From assembly GCA_027946555.1 (NCBI GenBank), contig JAPEVC010000135.1:1-64000 (forward strand): DNA of 64,000 nt, in the 5' to 3' direction. Each line of letters starts with the position of its first letter. The stretch's first letter is position 1. Positions 22,014 through 32,830 of the stretch are shown here, in pieces. This stretch comes from Gnomoniopsis sp. IMI 355080. Taxonomy: Eukaryota > Ascomycota > Sordariomycetes > Diaporthales > Gnomoniaceae. The translations under genes were made by a program, and so were the position numbers. A model generated the notes under the pieces. It worked only from the letters and a program-made list of their open reading frames with translations, did not search any database and was not told where the DNA came from.

Positions 22014-23442
22014 TAATGTGTTGCCAGGCTGGCGCGTCCGGAGCTGTGATGCTTTTCACTTGAGGTCGCATAACTTCCAAAAGATGCATACCACATTCAG
22101 GCCCTCATAAGGAGAACGAGAAATGATTACAGGAAACGCGATAAACAATCGCTCTCAACCCCATCCTATCCAAAGGACCCTTTCACTCCCACAATCACAC
22201 CAATTTGGAAGATTTACCGAGTCCTCCCGTCCTTCAAGACTTTCAGAGCCTTGGCGTGGAGAACCCAACCAAAGATTCCGACATCCGGTCATTACAGTCA
22301 TTAGCCTCACGCTCAAAGAACAACACCAAAGTCATCCAAGAATGTCACTCTGGTCGTTTCAGTACATATCCACCAGGCGGCCGTGAGATAAGCGGCCTGC
22401 ACACATCATGTCACCTGCATGCTGCAGTGCTCCACTGCGATCCGACTTACACAAGGGACCGTCTTGTCGCTTTCTATACACCCAGCCAGTGGGGCCACCT
22501 GACAAGATCAGATCTGCACCAGGATGCAGGGTCCCCACAGCCCTCGCGTCCGCAGCCATCATCCCCGCAAATAGAAATCGCGGGAGAAGCCTCAAGTGGC
22601 AGACGGGGGTATGCCGACGAGATGGAGGAAGTTCTGTTGATCTGCCCACCAGGTGAGGCGGACGTAGCGTACAACGTGATCCCCGTCTATGACCGCATTT
22701 GTTGATGAGCTGGTTGGAACTATCGTTGATACGCATAATTACCTATGATGACAGTTCCCTGGGAACGAACAACATGAAATTACTTTTGAAAGTTGTTTAA
22801 AGTTGGACAAAAGTGTGGGATGTTTTTTGTGCTTGTCTGGCCGCGTACCAAGGCCCCCAGTACATAGTATCATCGAAAAGGGGCGTCCCGAAGAAACATG
22901 GGCGCCGGCATTGCTGTCAAGTCGCGACCTAATGCACTACGACAATAGCTCCGTCTGGCTTTCTTACGAGTCCTAATGGGTGGCAACTTGCGTCATGGGT
23001 TCTGTTGAAGCTGGGCACAAAGGGCGAGTTGAGGTGAGATAGCAGGATAGATGGGTGGGTTTTTGCCAGGATTTCCAGAGGTGTGTGGGGACTTCGTGTG
23101 TGGGTGTGGGTGTGGGTGTGTGTGTATGTGGCAATGACCAGATTGGTGATTTCGACACAAGCGATGCTAGATAGAGAAAAAATGTCTTACTCGCTAAGCT
23201 AAGTTACATTTATTGACAAAGGAAAAAAGTGGTAATACCATGACGGTAATCACTAAACGAATGAATGCTGAGTCGCTCAATCCGTATGTGTGCGCGTCCC
23301 AGCGCGAGCGCATAGTCCACGCTTGAGTTCATCGCAATCTAAAGCCCATGAAATGCATTGCCTCAAACCCTTGTTCCGTAACCCCAGTGATGCAGCTATC
23401 GTCAAATTCCAAACTCAAACTCCAACCCATCATGTTTCCGTT
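22014..23442. other. Intergenic with unassigned open frame
   Basis: A plus-strand frame stays open to 22705 for at least 166 codons but has no early ATG and no family motif; an overlapping minus-strand frame at 22359..22736 starts with ATG (125 codons) and is equally featureless. Neither is supported as a gene. A GT-rich microsatellite lies at 23095..23130. Confidence 0.45.
23095..23130. repeat. GT-rich simple repeat
   Basis: Imperfect (GTGTGG)n and (GT)n tract in the 3' flank of the disordered-protein gene. Confidence 0.8.
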
Positions 23443-24735
23443 TTAATAGTAAACCGAGTCCCTCCGACTGTCATCGTAGAACCTCTCCGCGCGGCGGCCC
23501 CTGCTCGAGGCCTTCTCGCCCCAAGCACCGCTGAATCGCCGTGGCGGCATATCAAACGACGAGTACCGGTGATCATCAGCAACCCCACGGACGCTGATCC
23601 TCTTCCGTAGTCCCTCAATCATATCCCTTGAGTCGCGATCCTCGCCCCTCGAGTTCTCCTGTAGCAGCTTGCGCTGCAAATCAGTTGCCCTGTCCTCGAC
23701 CCCAATGGCCTGTGCAGACTTGTACAGCGCATCGTACTGCTCAACGCTGAGCGGCTGCACCGCGGGGGCGGGGCTCGGTTCCGTGTTCTTTAGAATACTC
23801 TTGACGTTGTCTCCTGCGCCCGTGCCGGCGCCGGTAGAGATGCTGTTGCGCCGCGCCGCGCGCCTTTGAATCTTATCATTTTGCGCGAGGCGTGGGTCGT
23901 CGCCCCAGCGGACAGACTTTGGTGGAGACGCAGACATGGATGCAGGGCGCGATAGATCGGAGGCACGTAGGGAGCTGTATGCCGAATCAAATGTGGACAC
24001 CAGCGGTGAAGTGCCGTAGCTGATGGGTGCGTTGGGGTCTTGCACAACCCTTGCCTTGGTCTTGGGCCGGAGGCGGCGACGCTCAGGGTCGTATTCTTCC
24101 GTCTTGAGATGTCCATCAAGAGGAGAGGCGGAGCGACGGCGTCCGTGTCCCTTGGTGTAGTTGGATGTGTCAAGCACATCGTAGAAGCCGAGAGGCACGC
24201 GAGCTGATTCTTGTCGCGACGTCGAGTATCTTCGTCCGCTCTCGTGGTAGCGGTCACTGTCTTGGTGTATCGTAGGACGAGAGCGAGACTCACGTCCGGA
24301 GTCGCGGTAGTACTTGTCGTATATGTCGCCCTCATACATGGAGGACGACCGGCGTGGAGTAGGCCTAGGAATAGAAATTGGCTTCGAGGCGCCACGCAAT
24401 GAAGAGCTTCTTCCCAAGGCGTAGCTTTCCCCGTCGCTGTAGTATGGATCACGTTCGCGGGAGGACCTTTCACGGCGCCGTTGCCTAGCAGCTGGATCGG
24501 GACGGAAGTCGAACTGGTACGGTGTTGGTAGCCTGTCATCCACAGAAGAGTATGATTTGTCCCGGCTGTTGGGACGTTGAAAGTCCAGTTTGGATGGTCT
24601 CCTCGAGTGTCGCTCAGCATCGCAGTGTCTGCAGTCGGAGCCCGTGCAGCGAACGTCTTTCTCTGTAATGATCATTCCTCGACCATCCGGGGATGGCTTC
24701 TGGGAGATGATCTCTCGGTGGTACTTCTTCGCCAT
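23443..24735 (-). CDS. Basic, intrinsically disordered protein of unknown function
   Basis: Intronless frame of 430 residues starting at ATG 24735 (a further in-frame upstream extension reads like leader). Composition is dominated by Arg, Ser, Asp and Tyr with many SRE, RRR and YYSDGES-like segments. A small cluster C30, C35, C38, H43 near the N-terminus could bind zinc. KSVRW (273-277) fits the [KR]xVx[FW] docking pattern for protein phosphatase 1. VKSILKNTEP at 311-320 and a charged amphipathic segment at about 330-380 are the most structured-looking parts. Homologues probably exist as hypothetical proteins in related fungi, but I cannot assign a function. Confidence 0.75.
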   Translation of the reverse strand: MAKKYHREIISQKPSPDGRGMIITEKDVRCTGSDCRHCDAERHSRRPSKLDFQRPNSRDKSYSSVDDRLPTPYQFDFRPDPAARQRRRERSSRERDPYYSDGESYALGRSSSLRGASKPISIPRPTPRRSSSMYEGDIYDKYYRDSGRESRSRPTIHQDSDRYHESGRRYSTSRQESARVPLGFYDVLDTSNYTKGHGRRRSASPLDGHLKTEEYDPERRRLRPKTKARVVQDPNAPISYGTSPLVSTFDSAYSSLRASDLSRPASMSASPPKSVRWGDDPRLAQNDKIQRRAARRNSISTGAGTGAGDNVKSILKNTEPSPAPAVQPLSVEQYDALYKSAQAIGVEDRATDLQRKLLQENSRGEDRDSRDMIEGLRKRISVRGVADDHRYSSFDMPPRRFSGAWGEKASSRGRRAERFYDDSRRDSVYY

Positions 24736-27700
24736 TTTGGATGCCGTTGATGTGTGATGTGTATTGGGATCTGTGTTGGATTGACGCAACAGGCCCAATA
24801 TATATCAAGGGGAAGGCTTGTTGTCCTTCAGGTTGCCTCTGAGTCGAAAGGCACACCAGGGGGTCGTTTTTGGAAGGGGTCAAGTACGATAAGGCTACTT
24901 GTGCCGTGCTGATGTTGGTGGTCAGGTGTGTGGGACGGGTTACCACTCAGGTCCAGCCCAAGTCAGGTCGAGTACAATATCAGTCAGCCGTGTCCGAAAG
25001 AAAATGTTCTTTTGATTTAGAATGCGGCTGTAAAGACATGAGTACTGGTCCAGGACAGAGGTGGAATGAGTCTCGAGAGAGGGACTTCAAGTATAAAAGT
25101 GTAAAGAGGCAGTGTGGCCGAGCAGGCTACGAGATAGGTGTTGAGGTGGTCGAGACAGGCCCGGGGGTGGTCGGTGGTAGCGCTGGAGCACCGGCAGCAA
25201 ATGGATAATAGTGTTGGGCAGTGTCGAAACCGGTCGCTTGTAAGGGCTGAACTTTGCTGATATGAAATGGTTGCGATAGAGTCAGCCAGAAACAAGCTGA
25301 GGTCTCCTAGGGAGGCCAGTAAATATAGGTGGTCACCCCGAGGGGCCCAGGTGTGGGTGACGAGAGCGCCGTGACCAGTATCGAGGCCAGGGAATCGGTA
25401 ACTAGCCAGGCGGGTCAGGGTCCCATGGCATCACGACACCCCTGCCACAGGGCTGCAGCGCTGCCGTGTGGCTCATCCATGTCGGTACTTTGTTTCTTCC
25501 ATTTTGATCCAGGACTTAGTAGTACAACAATGGACCCGGAAAGTTGTTCGTCAGCCCGCCTGCCCGAAGAGCCTCGACCCACAAGAACCGTGAAGGTATC
25601 TAACAGTCGTCTTTTGTCACAAGTTACCACCGTCATAGTATTCTGGCATCCAAGATTTCTCCGCTCAAAGACTGCTCGCGCTGAAAAGGCGCTGGTGAGC
25701 TTGCCCGGAGCTAGACAAGAACGGAGGGGCTATTTGTGGAGGCAACCGACTCGTTGCTGATGCTTCGCAGCCTGGCGTCGACTAAGAAGATGTGGCTGAG
25801 TCCAAAGGTATTTAGAGAGGGTACCACACCACATCAAAATAGTACGTAGCCCAGAATCCCCATCTGAATTGAATCAGATAACGTGACCGACTTCGGCCGA
25901 TCGATGTCGAGAATTGCACACAACGAGCAAGTACATACACCTGCCGGGGGCTCGAACAGGCAGCAAACTTGAGGGCCTGGTCATACCGGGAGGTGTCCCG
26001 TGATTCGTAATCTGCACATTTGAATGCCACTGGCACTATCAAAAGGAAACTGAGGCATTTTTGAGATCGAAAATGCACTATAAACGTGGAGATGCAGCTT
26101 GGACAGTCCGACTCCTCAAATTATTCGCAGCAGAGGGGCTTCAAAGGTGGGCAACAAGGTCCTTGTAGCATGTAACGATGCGCGGAAAGCGGGTTTCTGG
26201 TTGACCATATGAGATGCGCTGATCAGGCCGTCTTCAGGCAGTCAAAGTTACATTGACAGCCAAGTAAACAGCCCATTATTGGATGAATAGGAGTCCTGTT
26301 GGAGGACCCTGCGGCCAAGATGTAGGTGTTTGTGTATATGGTATCTGCGGAGGGGAGTACATTGCTGTAGTCCACGGCCAATGCAACGCTAGCAGCAATG
26401 GCAATTGAAAGGAAACAAAAGGGTTCGAGTCAAAAACAGGTCAAAAATAGGACACCAGATCAGATGGCAGGCCAGCGCTGGTGGACCGAGGGCCCAACTT
26501 AGGCCTCGCTTCGCTAAAGTAGGCAACAGTCTGCAGGCCTCAAACCCCCGCGCTCATGAAACGCATTGAATCCAGGCTGACGGGAGCGGATTCATTTACC
26601 AATTCTGTGCTGGCGCATCCAGCGCGCATCCAGATCCGAACTCCAAACGAAGTATCATCCAAAAAGAAAACGGAGCCCCGGTGTGGGCTTAATTGTTTGC
26701 GGGCTAATGCACTGGCAAGCTGCGCAACAGACATGCAGGAACATCGAGCTGCAGCTAGATTGCCGACATGGCGAAGTTCCCACAATACCTAGGTATGATT
26801 CGGCTTGACGCCGCGCGTGAGATAAACTGGTGATGATGCCGAAGTCGTATGCCACAAGGCCTGAAAGGTCCTGAAATGTCAGAGCACCGTGCAGGAAATA
26901 TGGCGATGTGGCTTGACTTCGGCGACTCGGCATAGCAGCTTCCATATCAGACAGAGTATCTGCTGAAAGGTGTGGTGGGGCTGATGGGACCGCTATCGGC
27001 CACTCACCAGCAACATCGTGAAGCCAGTGCAGAAGTCGGACATGTGACGCCCAACAGCATTCGACTTGATTTGCCGGATTGCATGTGTAGACATAGTGAG
27101 GTGCATAACATGTTGGTGCTCAGAAGACAGATGGTGTTTCGTCAGGTGGCACAGCTCAAAAGGTGTTCTGCGACTGGCCCTCGCTTCTCCAGGTCTGTCT
27201 CAAGCTCCAGAGGCCCGAAGCGAGACCCGAATCCTGCGACTTGCTGTTACGGCCACGAATGATGTTCTGCTTTCAAGGCTATCTGATGCAGCTCACTTGA
27301 GGACCGATGCACTCCTTCGAAGACTGCATACCCGCAGCTTGCGCAAGACTCGGAGGTCAGCCGTAAGCTTGGTACCTGCACAGCCGAACGCTGGCGTAGA
27401 CTTGCCGCTGGAAACTGACAGGTGTTCGACATGGCGCCGCCAGAGAACCTCCCCAACCCGACACAGCCATGATCTCGTGTGCCAGAAGGTCACGCAGCTC
27501 AGGTCTGATCCTTCAACGACCAATGGTTTGCTCAACAAACCAAAGCACGATGCGGCTCAAATTCCAAGAACCACTCTGACCGCGTCACTGCTGGCGGCAA
27601 CGAAGACATGCGGCGCTTTCGGCAATTTCCGACTGCCATCAACTCCGGTGCGCCTCCCAGACTCATGTTGGTTCGTCCCTGCGCAAGAACCTGCGCCGGC

Positions 27701-29205
27701 CCGTTGCGAAGCCCACGCACAAGCTGATGGATGGTCGACGGAATCTTCACTAAGCATCCAACTGGCCAACTACAACCTGCCCGGAAAGGCCACGAATGAA
27801 GACGACTGGATGGTCAGCGACTGGCCACCTGCCCAGAAATGCTTGCACAACGCCAGGCTGCGCCATTACACACTCTGATTCGATCCTGTCTTTGCCACCG
27901 AGGCCAAGCGCCCAAACTCTCGAGGGAGTGACTCTTTTTGCAACCAACATGTTCCAGACCCGTCAGAGGCAGATTGGAGGCTCAATGAGCTGAGAGGTTC
28001 TGGAATTTTACCCGATATTCTGTGACGCAGACGGTGAGCTAGTCGAGCTCAACAAACGAATTTGGGCGGCAGATGACGCGTCTGGCAGAAGTAGAATAAG
28101 GCTTGAATCTCATATTGTTGCAAGGGCAACTTTCGATAATATGCGTGACTTCCAAGGTTCTCAGTCGGTTCCGATGCGCGGGGACATCTTCTCGTTGTAC
28201 TTCCAAGGCTTGACGCTTGATGCTCGTAGGCTCGAGGGCTGAGTAGCGTTGATGACAAAGTGATGAGGCGTCATATCGCATCATTGTGCTGACAGGTGCC
28301 TAATTTGATAGTACCGCTGGTACGCGGCCGATACACACGCGTCTGGTGTGTGCTCTGGGTCTGATGAGGTCGTCAAATTGGTTGTTCGAACCTCGAAAAA
28401 CTGGACTTTGCATCGTGCTGGTTCCGGGTTAGGGTGCGCCCCCCCCCCCTGCAACAACAGAAAAAAGAAGCCAAAACAGAAAAAAAGGAGATATACATAT
28501 ACACATGTATGTATATATATCAGGTACATATGCCGAATGATAGGCATGCTGCCTAGTGTGATAAATTACCTCGCTTCCTTCCAGGTCACCAACTCAACAA
28601 CAGAATCAGCGATTGAGTTCATAGAGATTAGTTGCAAAGTGTATTTCGAAGATCATTGTCTTCAGCAGGTCACCATCCGATTGTATGCAATGCATCACAG
28701 AGACCGAGATTCTAGGTACGGAGTCGTGTTATACGAATACTCGTAAAATCGAACGAAACGACGACTACTGTTAGGTCTCTAGTTTCGTACGTGAGCCTAT
28801 AATACTTCGAATTCTCTGCACTGGCGAAGTGTAGTTTCAGAGAAGCTTTCCAAGGTTGAGAAAAAGGAACCGCAATATTACTATCCAGCCAATCCTTGCG
28901 CTTCGGAACTCAATTTGGAAGAGACCAGCCTCACTCAGAAATCATGTCGTCAGGGCTTAGGTATGGCTCGAGAGCCTGGAAGCTATGTATTCATTTGCGT
29001 ATACACGAAATGCATTACAAGGTGGGTAGCCAGTAAACGAGTTAGATGTGGTTAAGGAGAGCTTGACAACTGAAGCTCACGCCGAAGTGAATAGGTTGAT
29101 GTATTGAAATTATATGTGCATCCTGCCCCTTTGCCACTTTCCAAAGCCCTTTTGGTTTCGTGTCTGTACTCGCAGCCTCGTGCCAAGTGGTATCTGGGCT
29201 TGATG
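24736..29205. other. Largest gene-poor region, about 4.5 kb
   Basis: No gene is supported. A plus-strand frame is open for 270 codons at 27066..27878, but its first ATG-like start is absent (only one internal Met, near the end) and it lacks motifs. TACCTAGGTA occurs at 26786..26795, a C run at about 28441, and an AT-rich (ATAC/ATAT) patch at 28490..28530. The left end is the promoter of the disordered-protein gene. Confidence 0.55.
26786..26795. repeat. TACCTAGGTA palindrome, copy 3
   Basis: Exact copy of the 10-bp intergenic palindrome. Confidence 0.7.
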
Positions 29206-30913
29206 TCAGCAAGAGTCGACCGCCATGACAGAGTCTTTTCGTTGCCATGCAGTATCACTTTCTTGTTGGCTGGAATCGGTATCTTCAAGCCGTGCTTCAA
29301 AGTCTTGGTCTTTGAGCCCTCGGTGATCCCCACATCTGCTCGACTGTGACCTGTCATCCGTCCTCGATCCTATGCTTGGCACATCAAGTCGATTATTGAG
29401 AATCACCCTGTCGAGCCGGATGCCAGTGTCGATTTCGCTGGTATCTGAACGACGACGTGAGATTCGTGTATCGTAATCCGCCCGGTAGGTCATTGTGCGT
29501 ATTGTTGACACCACAAATTTTGTTTTGAGCGAGGACCAACAATTGGACACTGTCCAAGCCGTTGAATCTGGGCTCGAAGCTTTTTCGGAATGGCGATATT
29601 GGGATACCCAATTGTGAGCAGCCATCCACTTTTCGAATAGTAAGTTGGCAGACGGTAAACAGGCGCATAAAAGTCCTATACCTAACTCCAAGCATCTGTA
29701 ATTCTCGTCAGAAGAACTCGTAGTACGAAGAAAACGCTGCAAAGAACTTACGCAGTGATGCTGGATAGGGTGAAGTCTTTGGATGCATCTAAGACAGTAT
29801 GATTATCAGTCAAGTAATTATAGAAAGAGGGGCTGAGCCACTGAACGAGCTTTCGTAGCTTTAATATGTACTGCTTGTGTGCATGTATTGCACATTCAAA
29901 TATGCTCTCACGACTGTAGTCAAAGTCGCAGCTCCACCAGCCCCTAGTAGAATTATGGTCTTGAGCTTCTGCCGCCACGTTGCTTCCATCCTCCATGCCA
30001 TTATGATAGGAAGTATGAGAATGAGAACATCTGTAATAATCGAAATCGATATGTCCCCCATAAACAACGTGGCTTGACCGCGACATCTCGAATTGCCGCC
30101 TGTTACCGCCCCACCTTCCGTCGTCTCGATATTGTCCCAGTATGCTGAAATGGGTCTGCAGATGAATATTTTCAGGAAGCCAATGGGAAGATAGGCTAGC
30201 AGAATAAGGACGATGAAAATGTGGATCATCCTGGATACAATGGGGTGCACCGAGAAAACCCTGGCAATCAAGAGTAGAAGTGCGACTTTGGTACAAAACG
30301 CTGCCGGAGTGTACAGCGTCGTGCTGATGTACATAGACTGGGAAGAAGTTTCAGACGTGAGTATTGGGTTATCGAGGCTGCTCCTGTAACAGTTGCCAAA
30401 TAATTACCCACCTTCAGCAGCTCCTTATAGTCATCGAGACTCAATTCCCATGTGTTTATTCCTGCTCCGAAGTGAGTCACTAATTCTGTCAGCCGCTCAA
30501 CAGTCTTCGTGCAATCATTTCTATACACGCACTTCCAAAATTCATGGCATAGAATCCATTCACAAAGATCTTGAGACACTTCGTCAGTGAACTGCACCAA
30601 ACTCAGCTTTTGCACGCACAACTCTCCGCGCAAACACACCCATGCTGCAATGCAGAACCCTATACTAATTAGAACCAGTGCGGAATGCCAACAAAATAGA
30701 TTCATGGGACTCACAGTCTTCGTGAAGTAAACGCGCCGTCCTGACTACAAGCTTCACGTAAGCATGCATGAAAAATACTATGTTGATGAGTCCGGTGCAA
30801 ACAACCAAGTTGACGAAGTTCACTATGTGGTACACATCGTCGGAGTGATCGAAATCTGGCGTCACACCATCGGGGGGCGTACTCGCGGGCACAATACCGG
30901 TGGAATCAGGCAT
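29206..30913 (-). CDS. Second rhodopsin-domain 7TM protein; 5' structure uncertain
   Basis: Proposed exons are 30913..30715, 30644..30412, 30337..29872, 29788..29752 and 29695..29206 (474 residues). The centre is convincing: GAGINTW, then LLK|SMYISTTLYTPAAFCTKVALLLLIARVF (joined across an intron), a further TM, then FICRPISAYW, a TM with DVLILILP, and in the last exon LGIGLLCACLP before a long polar tail. These are hallmarks of the fungal rhodopsin-like family. The N-terminal part is doubtful. TM1 and RTARLLHED are followed by GTGAGT, and splicing to the only in-phase acceptor (30645) removes a hydrophobic stretch (SALVLISIGFCIAAW) that is well placed to be TM2 but lies in another frame. A Cys-rich segment of about 45 residues precedes GAGINTW. 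The gene may be alternatively spliced, start at ATG 30705, or be frameshifted. Confidence 0.65.
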
Positions 30914-32830
30914 CGTCCACGTATGAGACGCGACGAAGTAAGACGGATGAAGAAACAACAACCAGTTGACAACGACAACGAAAACGTGCCCAAAAATGGT
31001 GTGGGGAGAGCCATGAGTAGTACGAGTTGGCTCCAAACTAAGCTGGAGGCTTTCCTGCTCACAAACCCCTTCCTATGCTACAGGATATCTTGTCATGCGT
31101 CAAACCCAACCTTAAAAGTCAATCTGCAAAACAACCCGAGGGGTGCGACCTGTCCGAGTTACCAACTTTACGGGCAAAGCTAAAGGGACGGGCGAGACGA
31201 TCATCCTTCTTGGCGACTGATTCCCCCGCTCGATCAAGTTAAGATACCTGTTTACAAAGTATTTCCAACATGGGACGCCTGGTCATCAATTACATTGTGC
31301 CTAATGAATGGGAAAGCGATGATATCAATAGCACAAAACGTTTCTTTGCTCACAATCAACAGTACGAAAACTCTATGGGATAGGCTAAAAACTTTGCATT
31401 TTGAATTGCCTTTCGGGTGCTTCACCTCAAAGGGTCGCCAACGCCTGGCCAAATATCTCCAGAGGCTCTTCGGGCAATGCACAATGGTCCAGGTGGACCC
31501 TTGCTTGGCAGCGCACGGTGAGGTCCACGATAGACACGGCAGCTCTTGTCCACTTCAATTGGCTGTAGCGGAACCGCATCAAACTGTATTTCTTTGCTGT
31601 AACACGCCATACTTAAAATGAATGCAGCTCAACGAGTCAGTCTATTTTGTGACGGCAACACGACACTGTTGGGCTGAAATGGCAGGAGGCTTCAATAGAG
31701 AAAGCACTACTGGTGGTGAGTATCGTGACATAAGCATTTGTCAATGTGCCATACCTGAACAAGCCGATTTGTGCGTGTTGCTCTGGCTTGGAGCATCGCC
31801 AGACTTGGTTGCCATCTGGCATCAGTCATTGGCGGGATACAGCAACGACCTGTTAATTGACTTGGTGAACATCAAGTCATCACGCCACAGAGCACCATAA
31901 TAAAAGCTGCTTTCGGAGTCTAGACCTTTCCTTGAGTCACACAGTGTTTGAATATAAGTTATTGTGAGCTGGTGATAGGACTAGACTCTCAGCCCTGAGC
32001 CCACACTAGAAGTTTCCCGAGGCCAGGGCTGACAGGATGCAGACAAGTAGCTAATTTGTATAGACCACGTAAGCCTCAAATTCACCTCTTGGTCAACTTG
32101 AAAGCTGGTACTTCACAATTCATTAATCTTGTATATATGTTCTGTGTTGTAATATTTGTATCGATAAGCGGCGAGATTGTTAAGGTCTTCAAGCTAGACA
32201 ATTACCACCTGACTGTGGGTCTATGGTGTTGGTAGGTCACTACGCAGTAATAACAAGGGTAAAACAGTAGGTATATTGATCAGTTAGGATGAAAAGAACA
32301 CCTCGCGACAGATCCATGGAGTGGATGATAGATAGCTCAGAGACCTTAATTTTCTTATTATTGGTCCATGTCAATGAAATCCAGATTTTAATATTTCATG
32401 TGCGGTAAGCTTGCTACTACTTCTTGACGACGATATTTCAAGATTTTCTGTCAAAGAATCTCTGCTTGAAATTTGTGGGTGACGCGCAGCGTGGCCGGTT
32501 GAGTTTTTATTTACAATCTTGACATTTTCCAGCCAAATAAGTGCAGAGCTGCCATCTCACTCGGTGAGAGTCACCGGGGAGAGCACGACGGTCATGGATA
32601 ACATGCTCTAAGCTGATGCGAGATAACTAGACAGAGACGTGCATGGAATGTAATGTTTCTCAAATCTGCTTTTAGCAAGTCACGTTCGAATGAACACATT
32701 TTAGTACGATACCAAAAAGCACAAAAAAAATAAAATTACAAAGATTACCCATCCTCTATAGCTCTTTATCTAAACAAGATCATTATTGCCATTCATTCTT
32801 TTTCACCCCGTGCTCCGTGATAAACATGCG
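30914..32830. other. Intergenic, AT-rich, no supported gene
   Basis: Two adjoining plus-strand frames (31295..31621 and 31622..31900) are about 100 codons each without motifs. 31.9-32.8 kb is visibly AT-rich. The left end includes the promoter of the second 7TM gene, whose frame remains open upstream without an ATG. Confidence 0.55.

Noticed and set aside
22205..22736. Overlapping 166-codon plus and 125-codon minus frames
   Set aside because: The plus frame has no ATG near its start, neither has a motif, and each weakens the case for the other.
28300..28440. Possible tRNA suggested by GTTCGAACC
   Set aside because: Only a B-box-like string; no A box, acceptor stem or anticodon arm could be drawn around it. 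The same holds for GGTTCGAACT near 9811 and GGTTCGAGTC near 26424.
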